Assembly: GCA_963825405.1 (NCBI GenBank)
Contig: CAWGTB010000001.1
Span: forward strand, 496,001-560,000
Direction of reading: 5' to 3'
Origin: JACPNO01 sp963825405
Lineage (GTDB): Bacteria; Acidobacteriota; Terriglobia; Bryobacterales; Bryobacteraceae
Length of the DNA: 64,000 nucleotides
This document shows, piece by piece, positions 33,010-43,018 of this stretch. The notes under the pieces were generated by a model, which was given only the letters and a program-made list of their open reading frames with translations, was not told where the DNA came from and did no database searches. Made by a program: the position numbers and the translations under genes. The first letter of the stretch is position 1. The number at the start of each line of letters is the position of its first letter.

Positions 33010-35493
33010 GTGAGCGAAACTTGGGTCGGGAAAGGCCTCTCCAGACCGTTCACGATTTTGCTATGGGTCGCATTACTTGCGGCCGTACTGATTGAGATCT
33101 CCGGTTTCCGGGCCTCTCACATCCTTCAACAGCCTATCTGGTTTGCTGAGGGCCTGAAACGCTTCCTTTGGCTCGGGCTTATATTTACGTGCCTTGGTGC
33201 GGGGTTGCTGTTTCGGAAGCAGTACCTGCTCCCGTTGACGTTGGGGGCCATGATACTCGGAACGGTGATTGCGGTAGGCCCATCCGCAGTGGGCGCAGTG
33301 CTGCTCTTCATTTTCTCCGCGACAGTCCTGGGGAAACTGGTGTTTGGGCGTGAATTGGAAGGCCCGGTTGCGGTTCTTGGTGGAACAGCGATCTGGATTC
33401 TGATCATGACTTGCATCGCCCGTTTGCCTGTTCATTACCGGGCGACTTATTTGGTAGCATTAGCCCTGCCATTGGCCATCAGCTATCCAATTGCCAGGAG
33501 GCTGGCGAGCGGATGGCTAGATCTGTTGCGGCCATCAAGGACTCCGTCGCTACCTGAATTCCTTTCTGTCTTTCTGGTGGCGTTCGTTGCCGCGGCGCAC
33601 TGGCTGGTGGTGCTAGAGCCGGAGGTTGGCGCTGACGGACTAGCGATGCACTTAGCCACTGCATCGAATATTGCCCTCCACCACGCGTTCACGATCGATT
33701 TCCACCGGTTCATCTGGGCGTTGATGCCCATGGGAGCCGATTGGTGTTACAGCGTCGTCTACGTTCTGGGCGGCGAATATGCGGCGCGGTTGTTGAATTT
33801 TGCCTTGCTGGCGGTAATTGGACTCTTGTTGTTCGGCGCGGCGCGACGGTTCGTCTCGAATGCAGTGGCGATGTTCATGGTGTTTTTGTTCTTATCGACG
33901 CCGCTGGTTCAACTCGTGACTGGTTCCCTGTTTGTGGAGAACTTTGTCGCGGCGATGTGCTTGGGCGCCGCAGTGGCGCTGTGGAAGTTTTGGGAAGAAA
34001 GCCGGGCTCGATGGTTGATGTTGACGGCATTTCTACTCGGCACTTCGATTGCGCTCAAACTGGGGACGCTGGCGCTAGGGGCTGTAATGGTGCCGTTATT
34101 GGCGATGGCGATCTGGCGTAACCGTAGGCGAATCCGCAGGACGATTCAGGTGAGCGCAGCGGTAGTTCTGCTGGCGACCGCCGCGATGCCTTACCTGTAC
34201 GCGTATGGGCGCTCCGGTAATCCGATTTTTCCGTTTGAAAACGTTCGTTTTCATTCTGCTGACTACGCGAATGAAAATCTTAAGGATCCGCGTTATGCAG
34301 AACCGGTGTCGTGGTGGACGCCGCTTCAGCTGACCTTCAATACCAGCCGGTACTATGAGGGGCAAGATGGATCGTTTGGCCTCCAGTACCTCTTGCTACT
34401 GCCCCTAACGCTTGTCTGCCTGGGTTCGATGCGATCCTTCGCTGGTCTCTCGGCAGCGGCCATTGGTCTGGGAGGCGCGTTGATCATAGCCGCTACTCTG
34501 CCGAACGCGCGGTACTTTTACCCTGTGTTGCCCTTCCTCGCTCTTGGGGCGACCGCGGCGTTGGGGGAGATCGCAAGCCGCCGGACTCGGATTTTTCAGT
34601 TTAGTCTAGTGGCGTGCTTGGGAGCTGGGTTACTAAATCTCTATCTGCTTCCGGCTTCTGGCTGGTATCACAAAGACTTTGTTTCGGTGCCGTTGTTTTC
34701 GGAAGCAGGCCGGCAGAAGTATTTGCAGCGAATGGCGCCGGTGCGGGAACTGGTCGCTTACCTCAACCGCGTGGACCGAATTCACCCGGTGGTTTTTATC
34801 GATAGTTCCGCTTTAGCCGATCTAATCGCTCCGGCTTACGCCCTTCATTGGCACAACTATGCATTTCAAAAGCAGGCAGAGGCTAGCGAGGATCCGGAGC
34901 AGTTTTATCACATGCTGGCGCAGTTGGGTGTCCGACGCCTCCTGGTGCCGAGTCAAGTGGAGGAAAAATTTGTCGCGACGTTCCTTGCGAGGTGTGCCCA
35001 GCCGGAGTATTCAGTGTCTGGATACGCAGTTGTGGAGATCGCGCCGGGCTGCGAAGCGAAACTGCGGGCAGTAGCCACAGAGCCGCTGTCCGGCGGCAAA
35101 TATGATGAGACCGATGCGCGGCTGACATTCATAGGCAATTGGACGTCGGTGAGGAATCTGCCGCTTGCCTATCAAAACGCAGTGGCATTTACCGGACGTG
35201 CTGGCGCACAGGTCAGATTCAAGCTGAAGGGCCGGGGGTTTCGCTACGGATACACGGGAGCTCCCAACCGCGGGATGGCCGAAATCCTGGTTGATTCGTC
35301 ACGGGAGGCAGTGGTTGATCTGTATAGCCCCAATAACCTATGGCAGGCGCAGGTGACGATTGCGGGACTCGTACCCGGCGTGCATGACATCGTTATTCGC
35401 GCGCTGGCCCAACAGAACGCCAGCGCAACCGGCCATTTTGTCGATATCGATTTCATTGAAATTCTCGGAGACTGGGCGAATGAAGCACGGTGA
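33010..35493 (+). CDS. Large polytopic membrane protein, GT-C glycosyltransferase-like
   Basis: The 827-residue protein has 12 or so hydrophobic segments over the first 560 residues and a soluble C-terminal half. An extracytoplasmic loop after the early helices has LEPEVGADGLAMHLATASN, placed where GT-C enzymes carry acidic catalytic residues. The last 130 residues look like a beta-sandwich carbohydrate-binding module (ARLTFIGNWTS, then GHFVDIDFIEIL). It probably moves a sugar from a polyprenyl-phosphate donor to a surface glycan or protein; this is inferred from architecture. It starts at GTG 33010 and is followed 12 bases later by the GT2 fusion that may make its donor. Confidence 0.7.
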   Translation: MSETWVGKGLSRPFTILLWVALLAAVLIEISGFRASHILQQPIWFAEGLKRFLWLGLIFTCLGAGLLFRKQYLLPLTLGAMILGTVIAVGPSAVGAVLLFIFSATVLGKLVFGRELEGPVAVLGGTAIWILIMTCIARLPVHYRATYLVALALPLAISYPIARRLASGWLDLLRPSRTPSLPEFLSVFLVAFVAAAHWLVVLEPEVGADGLAMHLATASNIALHHAFTIDFHRFIWALMPMGADWCYSVVYVLGGEYAARLLNFALLAVIGLLLFGAARRFVSNAVAMFMVFLFLSTPLVQLVTGSLFVENFVAAMCLGAAVALWKFWEESRARWLMLTAFLLGTSIALKLGTLALGAVMVPLLAMAIWRNRRRIRRTIQVSAAVVLLATAAMPYLYAYGRSGNPIFPFENVRFHSADYANENLKDPRYAEPVSWWTPLQLTFNTSRYYEGQDGSFGLQYLLLLPLTLVCLGSMRSFAGLSAAAIGLGGALIIAATLPNARYFYPVLPFLALGATAALGEIASRRTRIFQFSLVACLGAGLLNLYLLPASGWYHKDFVSVPLFSEAGRQKYLQRMAPVRELVAYLNRVDRIHPVVFIDSSALADLIAPAYALHWHNYAFQKQAEASEDPEQFYHMLAQLGVRRLLVPSQVEEKFVATFLARCAQPEYSVSGYAVVEIAPGCEAKLRAVATEPLSGGKYDETDARLTFIGNWTSVRNLPLAYQNAVAFTGRAGAQVRFKLKGRGFRYGYTGAPNRGMAEILVDSSREAVVDLYSPNNLWQAQVTIAGLVPGVHDIVIRALAQQNASATGHFVDIDFIEILGDWANEAR

Positions 35494-35505
35494 CTTAGCA
35501 TAGAG

Positions 35506-37236
35506 ATGAACAAGGACGTAGAGTGCCTCAACAATAGTCCGAGTGTGCCGATTGTAATTCCGACGTATAGGCCAGGCGCGACGCTGGTTGCGTTGGTCGA
35601 TGCGTTGGTGGCACGCGGCGTCGATCTCATCATTGTGGTGGACGATGGCAGCGGGCCGGCGTTCGCCAAGTGGTTCGACGATGTCGCACAGCGCGGTGCG
35701 GTGCACGTCCTGCGTCACGCCGTGAACCTGGGCAAAGGTGCGGCCCTCAAGACCGGCTTGAACTTCGCCCTTGCGGAAGTTCCCGGCATTCTGGGTGTGG
35801 TGACCGCGGACGCTGACGGGCAGCACGATGCGGACGACATCCTTCGCGTTGCAAACCGGCTACGAAAACATCAAGAGGCACTCATCCTGGGAGTGAGGCA
35901 ATGGGAGAAGCGGGTGCCCTGGAAGAGCCGGTTGGGCAATCTGGTGACCCGCATGCTGCTGCACTTGATGGTGGGGCAGAAGCTCTCCGATACTCAGACT
36001 GGGTTGCGAGGAATCCCGGCTGCGCTGATTCCTCACCTGCTCAAGACCGCGTCCCAGGGCTATGAGTTTGAACTGGACATGCTGATTGCGTGCAAGCACC
36101 GGGCTCACCCAATTCTGGAAGAGCCGATTCGCACGATTTACACGCAAGGAAATCAAAGCTCGCATTTCCGCCCGGTGTTGGATTCGATGCGGATCTATTT
36201 TCTGCTGTTTCGCTTTGGAACGGTATCCTTTTTCACCGCGGTTCTCGACAATCTGGTCTTTGTTCTGGCGTTCCGCAGCAACGGGAGTATCGCGCAAGCG
36301 CAGATCGCCGCCCGGCTGTGTGCAATGGCGTTCAATTATCTGGGCGCGCGCAGGGTGGTGTTCCAGTCACAGCAGAGACATGCAGTGGTGCTACCAAAGT
36401 ACGTATTACTTGTGCTGGGAAATGGACTGTTGTCGTACTTCTTAATTCGCGGACTGCACGATGGTCTGGGTTGGCAGGTAGTCCCTGCGAAGCTGGTGGC
36501 GGAGGGGTTTCTTTTCGTGGTGAACTTCGTTTTGCAAAGGGATTTTGTATTTACGAGGCAACGGCCTACTGGCAGGGCGACCGACTGGAGCGCGTATTAC
36601 GCTCACGTGCCTTCGACGGCAAAGCTGACTAGACGATACACGACGTCGGTGCTGCTGGACGCGATCCGAACTCACGCGTCGGCTGCGAATGGAGACGGGC
36701 GCCTGGGGATTGTTGAGATCGGTGGCGGGAATAGCTGCTTTCTGGACCCGATCCTATCAGGAATCGGCTGCCGTTCCTATGACGTAGTTGACACAAACGA
36801 TTACGGACTCTCCTTGTTGGCCGGAAAATTGGTAGGCAGCAAGGTGCTGCGGCTGCATCGGCAGAGCGTGCTTGAGTTGCGAATGCAAGCGGAGGCGGAT
36901 TTGGTATTTAGCGTAGGCTTAATCGAACACTTCGATCCTGACGATACCCGGAAGGCCGTTCACGCCCATTTCGATGTACTTCGGCCGGGTGGCCTCATGA
37001 TCCTTTCGTTCCCGACGCCGACGCTGCTCTATCGGATCACGAGAAAGCTGATCGAATCATTGGGGAAGTGGAAATTCCCCGATGAACGCGCCCTAACGCC
37101 AGACGAAGTGATCGCGTCCGTCGAGGAATACGGCGATGTACTCACAACCAAAACGTTATGGCCATTGTTGTTGACGCAAACGTTGATTGTTGCAAGAAAA
37201 CATGCGACTCCGGGTATGGAACGGACCGGATCCTAA
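35506..37236 (+). CDS. GT2-GtrA-methyltransferase three-domain fusion
   Basis: Domain one (about 10-230) is a dolichyl/polyprenyl-phosphate mannose synthase-like GT2: IVIPTYRPGATL, VDDGSGPAF, the DxD-type TADADGQHDADDI and DTQTGLRGIP. Domain two (about 235-355) is a GtrA-type four-helix membrane unit (FGTVSFFTAVLDNLVFVLAF to FVVNFVLQRDFVF). Domain three (about 385-560) is a Rossmann SAM methyltransferase (IVEIGGGNSCFLDPILSG, VGLIEHFDP, LRPGGLMILSFPTP). The first two are often found fused or adjacent and make and flip a lipid-linked sugar. The methyltransferase on the same chain is unusual. It follows the GT-C-like gene by 12 bases. Confidence 0.88.
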   Translation: MNKDVECLNNSPSVPIVIPTYRPGATLVALVDALVARGVDLIIVVDDGSGPAFAKWFDDVAQRGAVHVLRHAVNLGKGAALKTGLNFALAEVPGILGVVTADADGQHDADDILRVANRLRKHQEALILGVRQWEKRVPWKSRLGNLVTRMLLHLMVGQKLSDTQTGLRGIPAALIPHLLKTASQGYEFELDMLIACKHRAHPILEEPIRTIYTQGNQSSHFRPVLDSMRIYFLLFRFGTVSFFTAVLDNLVFVLAFRSNGSIAQAQIAARLCAMAFNYLGARRVVFQSQQRHAVVLPKYVLLVLGNGLLSYFLIRGLHDGLGWQVVPAKLVAEGFLFVVNFVLQRDFVFTRQRPTGRATDWSAYYAHVPSTAKLTRRYTTSVLLDAIRTHASAANGDGRLGIVEIGGGNSCFLDPILSGIGCRSYDVVDTNDYGLSLLAGKLVGSKVLRLHRQSVLELRMQAEADLVFSVGLIEHFDPDDTRKAVHAHFDVLRPGGLMILSFPTPTLLYRITRKLIESLGKWKFPDERALTPDEVIASVEEYGDVLTTKTLWPLLLTQTLIVARKHATPGMERTGS

Positions 37237-37392
37237 AGGAGAATGATAACGGCGCCGGGCTACGAGGGCTGACCCATTACCAACGAAGGCAACAGGACGA
37301 TGATCTCATCTTGAAAGTGTCGCCCGCGAAACACCGCCGGCCGCTGGTTCACACTACCAGAGTGCATTCAACTCGTTTGCGACAGAGCCACG

Positions 37393-38136
37393 TTAGTTCT
37401 TTGTCATCGTCAGACCGGTCACCATGACATCGGTGTTGTGCGCGAAGCGCAGACCATAGGTCCCGTCAGTTGATTTCAGTTTGCCGCCCGTTACCAGCAG
37501 CGCCTTGTCATAGCTGGCCACCACCGTCCCATTGATGGAGCATTCCACCTTGCTGCCCTTCACCGAGAGCGCGACATCTTGACTGACGGGCTGACCTGGT
37601 CCCGCAGCCTTGTGAACCGCGTCATTAGCGTCGCCGCGAAAGCCATTCATTTTGAACGGCGCCGGTCCGAATCCGCGCACAATGAACTTGCCGTTTCCGT
37701 AGGCCGCGCAGTAGAGGTCAGTCTGGCCCGGCGTTCCCATGTCATTGCCGCCGATGAACACCCCGTAGGGGTGCGGATGCGTGTTGAGGTTCATGTACTT
37801 CGGCTCAAGGAATGTGGCCTTCACCGTGTAGTCCCCGGAGGCGTTTGCGCCGTTCATCCAGTAGGTCGCGGCGGGACCCGTGGTGGCGTGGAGGGAGTCA
37901 CCTTCCTGCGACAGCTTCGCATCGGTGATGCTCATGCCCGCTCTTTCTTCTGCAGCATCCACCACGCCGTTCCAACCCGCAATTTTGACGCCGCCGTCGC
38001 TGACGGCGCGCGAGCCATCCGCGGTGCGGCTCCCGGCAAAGCCGACGAAGGGACCCTTTACATAGAACAATGCGGCGAGGAACGCCACAATCGCGAACAA
38101 TGAACCGAGAACGATCAGGATGATCTTTTTTTTCAT
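37393..38136 (-). CDS. Membrane-anchored LamG/DUF1080-like secreted protein
   Basis: The 247-residue protein has an N-terminal membrane anchor (KKIILIVLGSLFAIVAFLAA) and a single beta-sandwich domain like concanavalin/LamG or DUF1080: YTVKATFLEPKYMN, HPYGVFIGGNDM, then VECSINGTVVASYDKA and YGLRFAHNTDVMVTGL. Such domains usually bind carbohydrate. The exact role is unknown. A near-palindromic GC element sits about 120 bases upstream. Confidence 0.75.
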   Translation of the reverse strand: MKKKIILIVLGSLFAIVAFLAALFYVKGPFVGFAGSRTADGSRAVSDGGVKIAGWNGVVDAAEERAGMSITDAKLSQEGDSLHATTGPAATYWMNGANASGDYTVKATFLEPKYMNLNTHPHPYGVFIGGNDMGTPGQTDLYCAAYGNGKFIVRGFGPAPFKMNGFRGDANDAVHKAAGPGQPVSQDVALSVKGSKVECSINGTVVASYDKALLVTGGKLKSTDGTYGLRFAHNTDVMVTGLTMTKN

Positions 38137-38447
38137 TTGTGCTCAGTCAAAAATATCCGCATCGGGAGATTATTCTTCACCGCAGTATATCCGTTTCTGA
38201 AAGCATGCGAGGGTCCTCCTGAATTTAGTGCCTGTGAAGTATAGCGTTTTTCTGCGCTCTCGGGCCCCCGAGCGCGACAGGTGTGGCAGCAAACCCTTTG
38301 CCGGCACGAGGCCCCTATCTCCTCTGCCACCCGGCTTCGGCTGGTCGGCCCAGCGTTAACTCATTTTCATCCGGGAATGCACCTATTCACCGCTTATGAA
38401 CCAGGAGATAAAAATCACGGCGAATACCATCATTGCTCTGGGTTAAG
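38137..38447. other. Intergenic region between divergent genes
   Basis: About 310 bases between the LamG-like gene and the MASE1 kinase. It contains the palindromic element at 38254-38275; no gene was seen. An AGGAG lies at about 38403, too far from ATG 38448 to serve it. Confidence 0.5.
38254..38275. repeat. Imperfect GC palindrome (copy A)
   Basis: GCGCTC-TCGGGCCCCC-GAGCGC can fold into a bulged hairpin. A similar element with the core CTCTCGGGCCC and GAGCGC occurs at 48003-48019. Both sit about 120 bases before a minus-strand start codon. Confidence 0.4.
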
Positions 38448-40889
38448 ATGAGGCGAATCAGGTCGATTCCGCTCATGCTCTCCATCGCCATACTAGCGTT
38501 CGCATATCTGATCGCCGCTAAGTTTGGTTTGAAGCTTGCGCTCGTCAATCAGTATGCGACGGCGGTGTGGCCCCCGACCGGCATCGCACTGGCGGCCCTG
38601 CTGTTGTGGGGCACCCGGCTTTGGCCAGGAGTGCTGATAGGGGCGATTGTCGCGAATGTGACCACCGGTGACAGCATCACCATCAATGGAGCGCTCGCAT
38701 CCATCGGGATTGCTGTGGGAAATACGCTGGAGGCCGTGCTGGGCGCCCACTTAATTAGACACTTTGCAGGCGGTCGTCGCGCCTTCGATCGGGCCCGGGA
38801 TGTTTTTCGATTCGCGGGTCTTGCAGCTCTCATCAGCACAATGGTGAGCGCCACAATGGGCGTAACCTGCGTGTGGGTTGCCGGGCTTGCCAAAGGGACT
38901 GACATTCCGGCCATCTGGGCCACGTGGTGGATTGGCGATGCCGGTGGAGACCTCATTTTTGCGCCAATGCTGATCCTCTGGGCGGTGGATTGGCGCTTGC
39001 AGTGGGATCGCTCCCGGGCAATTGAAGCGGCGTTCCTGCTGCTTGCCCTGTGCGCGCTTGCTCTTGCCGCCTTCACCAACGTGCTCTTACCGGGTAAACC
39101 GGTTGACTTGGGCCTTGCCTTCCTATGCACGCCGGCGCTACTTTGGGCGGCGTTTCGCTTCGGGCAACGCGAGACCGTCGTAACGCTTCTGGTGGTTTCG
39201 GGCATTGCGATCTGGGGATGGCTGCAGGGCAACATGTCTGGGCAATTCAGTCCAGCGTACGTACTGTTGGAACTGCAAGCGTACCTCGGCTTAACTTCCA
39301 TAGCGATCCTGGCCGTGGGCGCCGAGGTTTCCCAACGCAGGCGGCATGAGCAGTCGCTGGACAGGCAGGCCGAAGTTATGCGGCGGCAAGCACAACTTCT
39401 CGATCTCGCGCCGGTGCTGGTGCGCGATATGGACGACCGCATAGAATCTTGGAATTCAGGCGCGGAACGCCTCCACGGGTTCAATCGATCGGAGGCTGTC
39501 GGAAGAGTTTCCCATGTTTTGCTGCGGACGCGCTTTCCGGAGCCGCTTGAGCGATGCCGTGCCAAGCTTTTCGCCAACGGGTATTGGCAAGGTGAGCTGG
39601 AGCATCAGACGCGTGACGGTCAGCGGTTGCTGGTAGCGAGCCTTTGGGTGTTATACCGAAACAAAAATGGTCAACCCGAAGCTATTCTTGAGGTGAGCAA
39701 CGACATTACCGAGCTGCGGAGCGCCGAGGAGGCTCGGCTGCGCCTGGCGGCGATCGTTGAATCATCTGCCGATGCAATTATTTCCAAAAGCCTCGATGGT
39801 GTGATTGAAAGTTGGAACTCGGGCGCGGAACGAATTTATGGCTACACCGCCGCCGAGGCGATTGGCCGTTCGATCTCAATGCTGGCGCCGCCCGGGAGCG
39901 ATGAAGAGATGTCAGCGATATTAGAACAACCAAGTCGTGGCGAGAAAATTGACCATTATGAAGCCAAGCGTCGTCGGAAGGACGGGACGATTATCGACGT
40001 GGCCGTGACAGTTTCCCCTATCAAGAGCCACACGGGTGAGGTCACCGCAGCCTCTGTAGTAGCGCACGACATTACCGATCAGAAGCGCCTTGAAGAAAAG
40101 CTGCGGCGGTCGCAGAAATTGGAGAGTATCGGCGTCCTGGCGGGTGGCGTGGCACATGATTTCAATAATCTGCTGGTTGTCATTCTCGGAAACGCTAGCC
40201 TGGCATCGAAGCGCCTGCCCATTGAGCATCCAGCCCATGACAACCTTCAAGGCGTAATCAGCGCCAGTGAAGCAGCGGCCGCACTGGTGCGCCAACTGCT
40301 AGCCTATTCCGGCAAGGGCGAGTTCACCATCGAACTGCTGAGCCTTTCAGAAGTGGTCCGTAATATGACCAAATTGCTGCAGTCGTCAATTCCGAAGCGA
40401 GTAGATTTACGTTTCGACCTCGCCAACAATGTGCCGCCGTTAGCAGGCGACCGCAGCCAAATCCAGCAAGTTCTAATGAACCTGGTCATCAATGCAGCCG
40501 AGGCGATCGGCGAAAACGAGGGCACGATCCTGGTTTCCATCCGGGCACGCGAAATTGAGCGACCCGACTCTTTCGGCGACATCGGTGGTGAGCAGATCCC
40601 CTCGGGTTGTTACGTCGTAGTAGAGGTCCAGGACACGGGCTGCGGTATGAACGACGAGACGAAGTCGCGGGTTTTTGATCCCTTCTTCACTACCAAGTTC
40701 ATGGGCCGTGGTCTGGGCCTCGCGGCAGTTCTCGGTATTGTTCTTCGCCATAAGGGTTCAATCAACGTCCATAGCGTCCTCGGCAGGGGCACGACGTTCG
40801 AAGTCGTACTTCCAGCAAAGGAAGAGTCAATGGGACAATCGAACACCATACCCTTACCATCCGAGCCATCCGACACGGGATCCTCGTAA
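38448..40889 (+). CDS. MASE1-PAS-PAS sensor histidine kinase
   Basis: The 813-residue protein from ATG 38448 has a MASE1 membrane sensor (about 10-295, eight or so helices; NQYATAVWPPTGIALAALLL), two PAS domains (about 305-425 and 430-550, each with ESWNSGAERL/ESWNSGAERIYGYT), an H-box with His570 in GGVAHDFNNLLVVILGN and a HATPase domain (DTGCGMNDETKSRVFDPFFT, GRGLGLAAVLGIV). It lacks the receiver domain often found at the end of NtrB-like hybrid kinases, and no regulator gene is adjacent. It converges with the ECF sigma gene, nine bases apart. Confidence 0.93.
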   Translation: MRRIRSIPLMLSIAILAFAYLIAAKFGLKLALVNQYATAVWPPTGIALAALLLWGTRLWPGVLIGAIVANVTTGDSITINGALASIGIAVGNTLEAVLGAHLIRHFAGGRRAFDRARDVFRFAGLAALISTMVSATMGVTCVWVAGLAKGTDIPAIWATWWIGDAGGDLIFAPMLILWAVDWRLQWDRSRAIEAAFLLLALCALALAAFTNVLLPGKPVDLGLAFLCTPALLWAAFRFGQRETVVTLLVVSGIAIWGWLQGNMSGQFSPAYVLLELQAYLGLTSIAILAVGAEVSQRRRHEQSLDRQAEVMRRQAQLLDLAPVLVRDMDDRIESWNSGAERLHGFNRSEAVGRVSHVLLRTRFPEPLERCRAKLFANGYWQGELEHQTRDGQRLLVASLWVLYRNKNGQPEAILEVSNDITELRSAEEARLRLAAIVESSADAIISKSLDGVIESWNSGAERIYGYTAAEAIGRSISMLAPPGSDEEMSAILEQPSRGEKIDHYEAKRRRKDGTIIDVAVTVSPIKSHTGEVTAASVVAHDITDQKRLEEKLRRSQKLESIGVLAGGVAHDFNNLLVVILGNASLASKRLPIEHPAHDNLQGVISASEAAAALVRQLLAYSGKGEFTIELLSLSEVVRNMTKLLQSSIPKRVDLRFDLANNVPPLAGDRSQIQQVLMNLVINAAEAIGENEGTILVSIRAREIERPDSFGDIGGEQIPSGCYVVVEVQDTGCGMNDETKSRVFDPFFTTKFMGRGLGLAAVLGIVLRHKGSINVHSVLGRGTTFEVVLPAKEESMGQSNTIPLPSEPSDTGSS

Positions 40890-40898
40890 TGGAAGACT

Positions 40899-42168
40899 TT
40901 ATCCCTGTCGGTGACTGCAAATGCGGGCTCGCTTCATTAGCAGGTGGCGTTCGCGTTCGTTTCGCGTAATGGACGCTGCTTTCTCGAACTCCGCACGAGC
41001 TTCTTCGAAGCGACCGAGTTTCTCAAGAAGGTCGCCACGGACGCTCGGTAAAAGATGGTAGCCGCCAAGAACAGGAGCATCACGCAAGCGATCGACTAAT
41101 TCAAGACCCGCAGCCGGGCCTGACGACATGCCAACGGCAACAGCGCGATTTAACTCCACAACCGGGGACGGCGCTACTTCGGCAAGTTCCGCGTAGAGAG
41201 CCGCGATGCGCGCCCAGTCAGTAACGGCAGCGGTAACAGCTCGCGCGTGGCACGCGGCGATGGCTGCTTGTATGGCGTACCCACCACGCTTTCCACCAAG
41301 CTGCTCGACGCGATCGAGCGCCCGAAGACCGCGATGGATGAGCAACTGATCCCACCGCGCCCGGTCCTGGTCCAGGAGCAGGATCGGTTCACCCGACTGG
41401 TTCACTCGCGCGTTCGATCGCGATGCCTGAATCTCCATTAACGCCACCAGGCCGTGCACCTCCGGCTCCTCCGGCACTAGTTCGGCCAGAATTCGCCCAA
41501 GCCTTAGCGCTTCCTCACACAGGGCTGGCCTCATCCAGTCATCGCCAGAAGTGGCCGAATAGCCTTCATTAAAAATCAGATAGATGACTTGGAGCACCGA
41601 GGAGAGCCGAGCGGAGAACTCAGCTCCGCGCGGAACCTCGAACGGGACTCGCGCTTCCGCAAGGGACCGCTTTCGCTCGAACGATTCGCTGCGCGATGGT
41701 GGTTTCCGGGATCAGGTATGCACGCGCAATTTCGTCGGTCGTGAGGCCGCCCAGCAATCGTAGGGTGAGGGCGACTCTGGCGTCGGTCGAGAGTACCGGA
41801 TGGCAGGCGACGAAAACCAGGCGAAGGAGGTCGTCGCCGATATTGTCATCCAAGGAAGCACCAAGGTCAGGGATTGCCTTTTGGCGTTCGGCGAGTTCCA
41901 GGCCGAGAATCTGATGCTTGCGGTCAATCAGCGCGTTCCGCCGGAAATAGTCGACGGCGCGATGCTTCGCCGTAGCCGTGAGCCAAGCTCCCGGATTGTG
42001 GGGGATGCCTGACTCCGGCCACTGCTCAAGGGCGGCGACCAGGGCGTCCTGCGCAAGGTCCTCGGCGACGCCAACGTCGCGAACCATGCGCGCGAGCCCC
42101 GCAATCACGCGAGCCGACTCGATTCTCCATACCGCCTCGATCGCGTGATGTGTCTCGGCAGCGGTCAC
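40899..42168 (-). CDS. ECF42-type RNA polymerase sigma factor with C-terminal extension (one frameshift)
   Basis: Joined, about 422 residues. Region 2 has MVRDVGVAEDLAQDALVAAL and AWLTATAKHRAVDYFRR; region 4 has LRLLGGLTTDEIARAYLIPE with TIAQRIVRAK. The break near 41671-41673 is one extra base in an AAA run; removing it gives RAKRSLAEARVPFEVPRG and continues into VLQVIYLIFNEGYSATSGD. The long C-terminal TPR-like extension (HRGLRALDRVEQLGG, AELAEVAPSPVVELNRAVAV) is the hallmark of ECF42 and needed for activity in that group; there is no anti-sigma gene. Two DGPF genes lie upstream in the same direction, as is typical. Confidence 0.92.
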
Positions 42169-42234
42169 TGCTACCGATCACATCACGTTCGTTCCGTTCC
42201 AGGCAACCTCGGTTGTTGCGCCTGCCCCATAGTT

Positions 42235-42582
42235 CTACCCCGCAGAAGGAGGCTCGTAAAGCTGTCGCAACTCACACTCACCCTGTCCCACATGGCCCAG
42301 AAAGTGCTTGGTGAGCTCGATCGCCTCTGCCTTGGAGTTCGCCTTCAGAATGGCGAATCCACCCACTACCTCCTTCGATTCGGTGAATGGGCCGTCTGTG
42401 ACTGTCACCTTTCCGTCGGACCGGCGGACCCGGGCGCCCAATGCCGCGGGAAGGCACCCTTCCGTAGAAACCAGCCAGCCGGCCTTCATGCCCTCTTCGA
42501 TAAGCTTGCCCATCGCGGCCATTTCCTCCGGCGCGGGTGGGGTGTTGCGCTCAACCGTCTTGTAGATACTCAGGAATCTCAT
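42235..42582 (-). CDS. DGPF/YCII-domain protein
   Basis: The 115-residue protein starts at MRFLSIYKTVERNTPP (ATG 42582), preceded by GGAGG five bases away; this rejects the longer upstream frame. It has the family motif TVTDGPFTESKEVVGGFAIL. DGPF proteins are genetically linked to ECF42 sigma factors; their activity is unknown. It lies 16 bases after the first DGPF gene and 66 before the sigma gene. Confidence 0.9.
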   Translation of the reverse strand: MRFLSIYKTVERNTPPAPEEMAAMGKLIEEGMKAGWLVSTEGCLPAALGARVRRSDGKVTVTDGPFTESKEVVGGFAILKANSKAEAIELTKHFLGHVGQGECELRQLYEPPSAG

Positions 42583-42598
42583 CGTTGCCTCCATATAT

Positions 42599-43018
42599 TT
42601 ACTCTCTTCCTCGAATCTGTTGGCGCAGTTGCTGGTCCCTTTCCCTGAGTTCGGGAGTGAAGTTCTCGCCCAGGTCGCCGGCCTCGTACACCGGGCGAAT
42701 TTCGATCTCGGTTCCACCATCGAACGGAGCGCGCTTAAGCCATTCCACGGCTTCGTCCATCGAGCGGACCTGCCAAAGCCAATAGCCGGCGATCAGCTCC
42801 TTGGTTTCGGTAAAAGGGCCGTCGATTACGGTTCGACTCTCTCCGGAGAACCTGACGCGTTTTCCCTTCGAGGTCGGCTGCAACCCGTCGCCCGCTAGCA
42901 TGACGCCCGATTTTACGAGCTGTTCGTTATACTTCCCCATCTTCGCCAGGAGTTCGGTATCCGGAAGAACCCCAGCCTCAGATTCCTTGCTTGCCTTAAC
43001 GATGACCATCACTCGCAT
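42599..43018 (-). CDS. DGPF/YCII-domain protein
   Basis: The 139-residue protein starts at MRVMVIVKASKESEAG with AGGAG eight bases upstream. The family motif is TVIDGPFTETKELIAGYWLW. The C-terminus is charged (ELRERDQQLRQQIRGRE). It is the first gene of the DGPF-DGPF-ECF42 operon and carries the candidate ECF42 promoter. Confidence 0.92.
   Translation of the reverse strand: MRVMVIVKASKESEAGVLPDTELLAKMGKYNEQLVKSGVMLAGDGLQPTSKGKRVRFSGESRTVIDGPFTETKELIAGYWLWQVRSMDEAVEWLKRAPFDGGTEIEIRPVYEAGDLGENFTPELRERDQQLRQQIRGRE

Noticed and set aside
32675..33013. 112-codon plus-strand frame overlapping the membrane protein start
   Set aside because: Composition is not protein-like and there is no ribosome site; the GTGA overlap seems accidental.
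37158..37427. Frame after the GT2 fusion
   Set aside because: It starts inside the fusion gene in another phase. An AAGGAG plus ATG at about 37242 gives only nine codons, so at most a trace of a lost gene.
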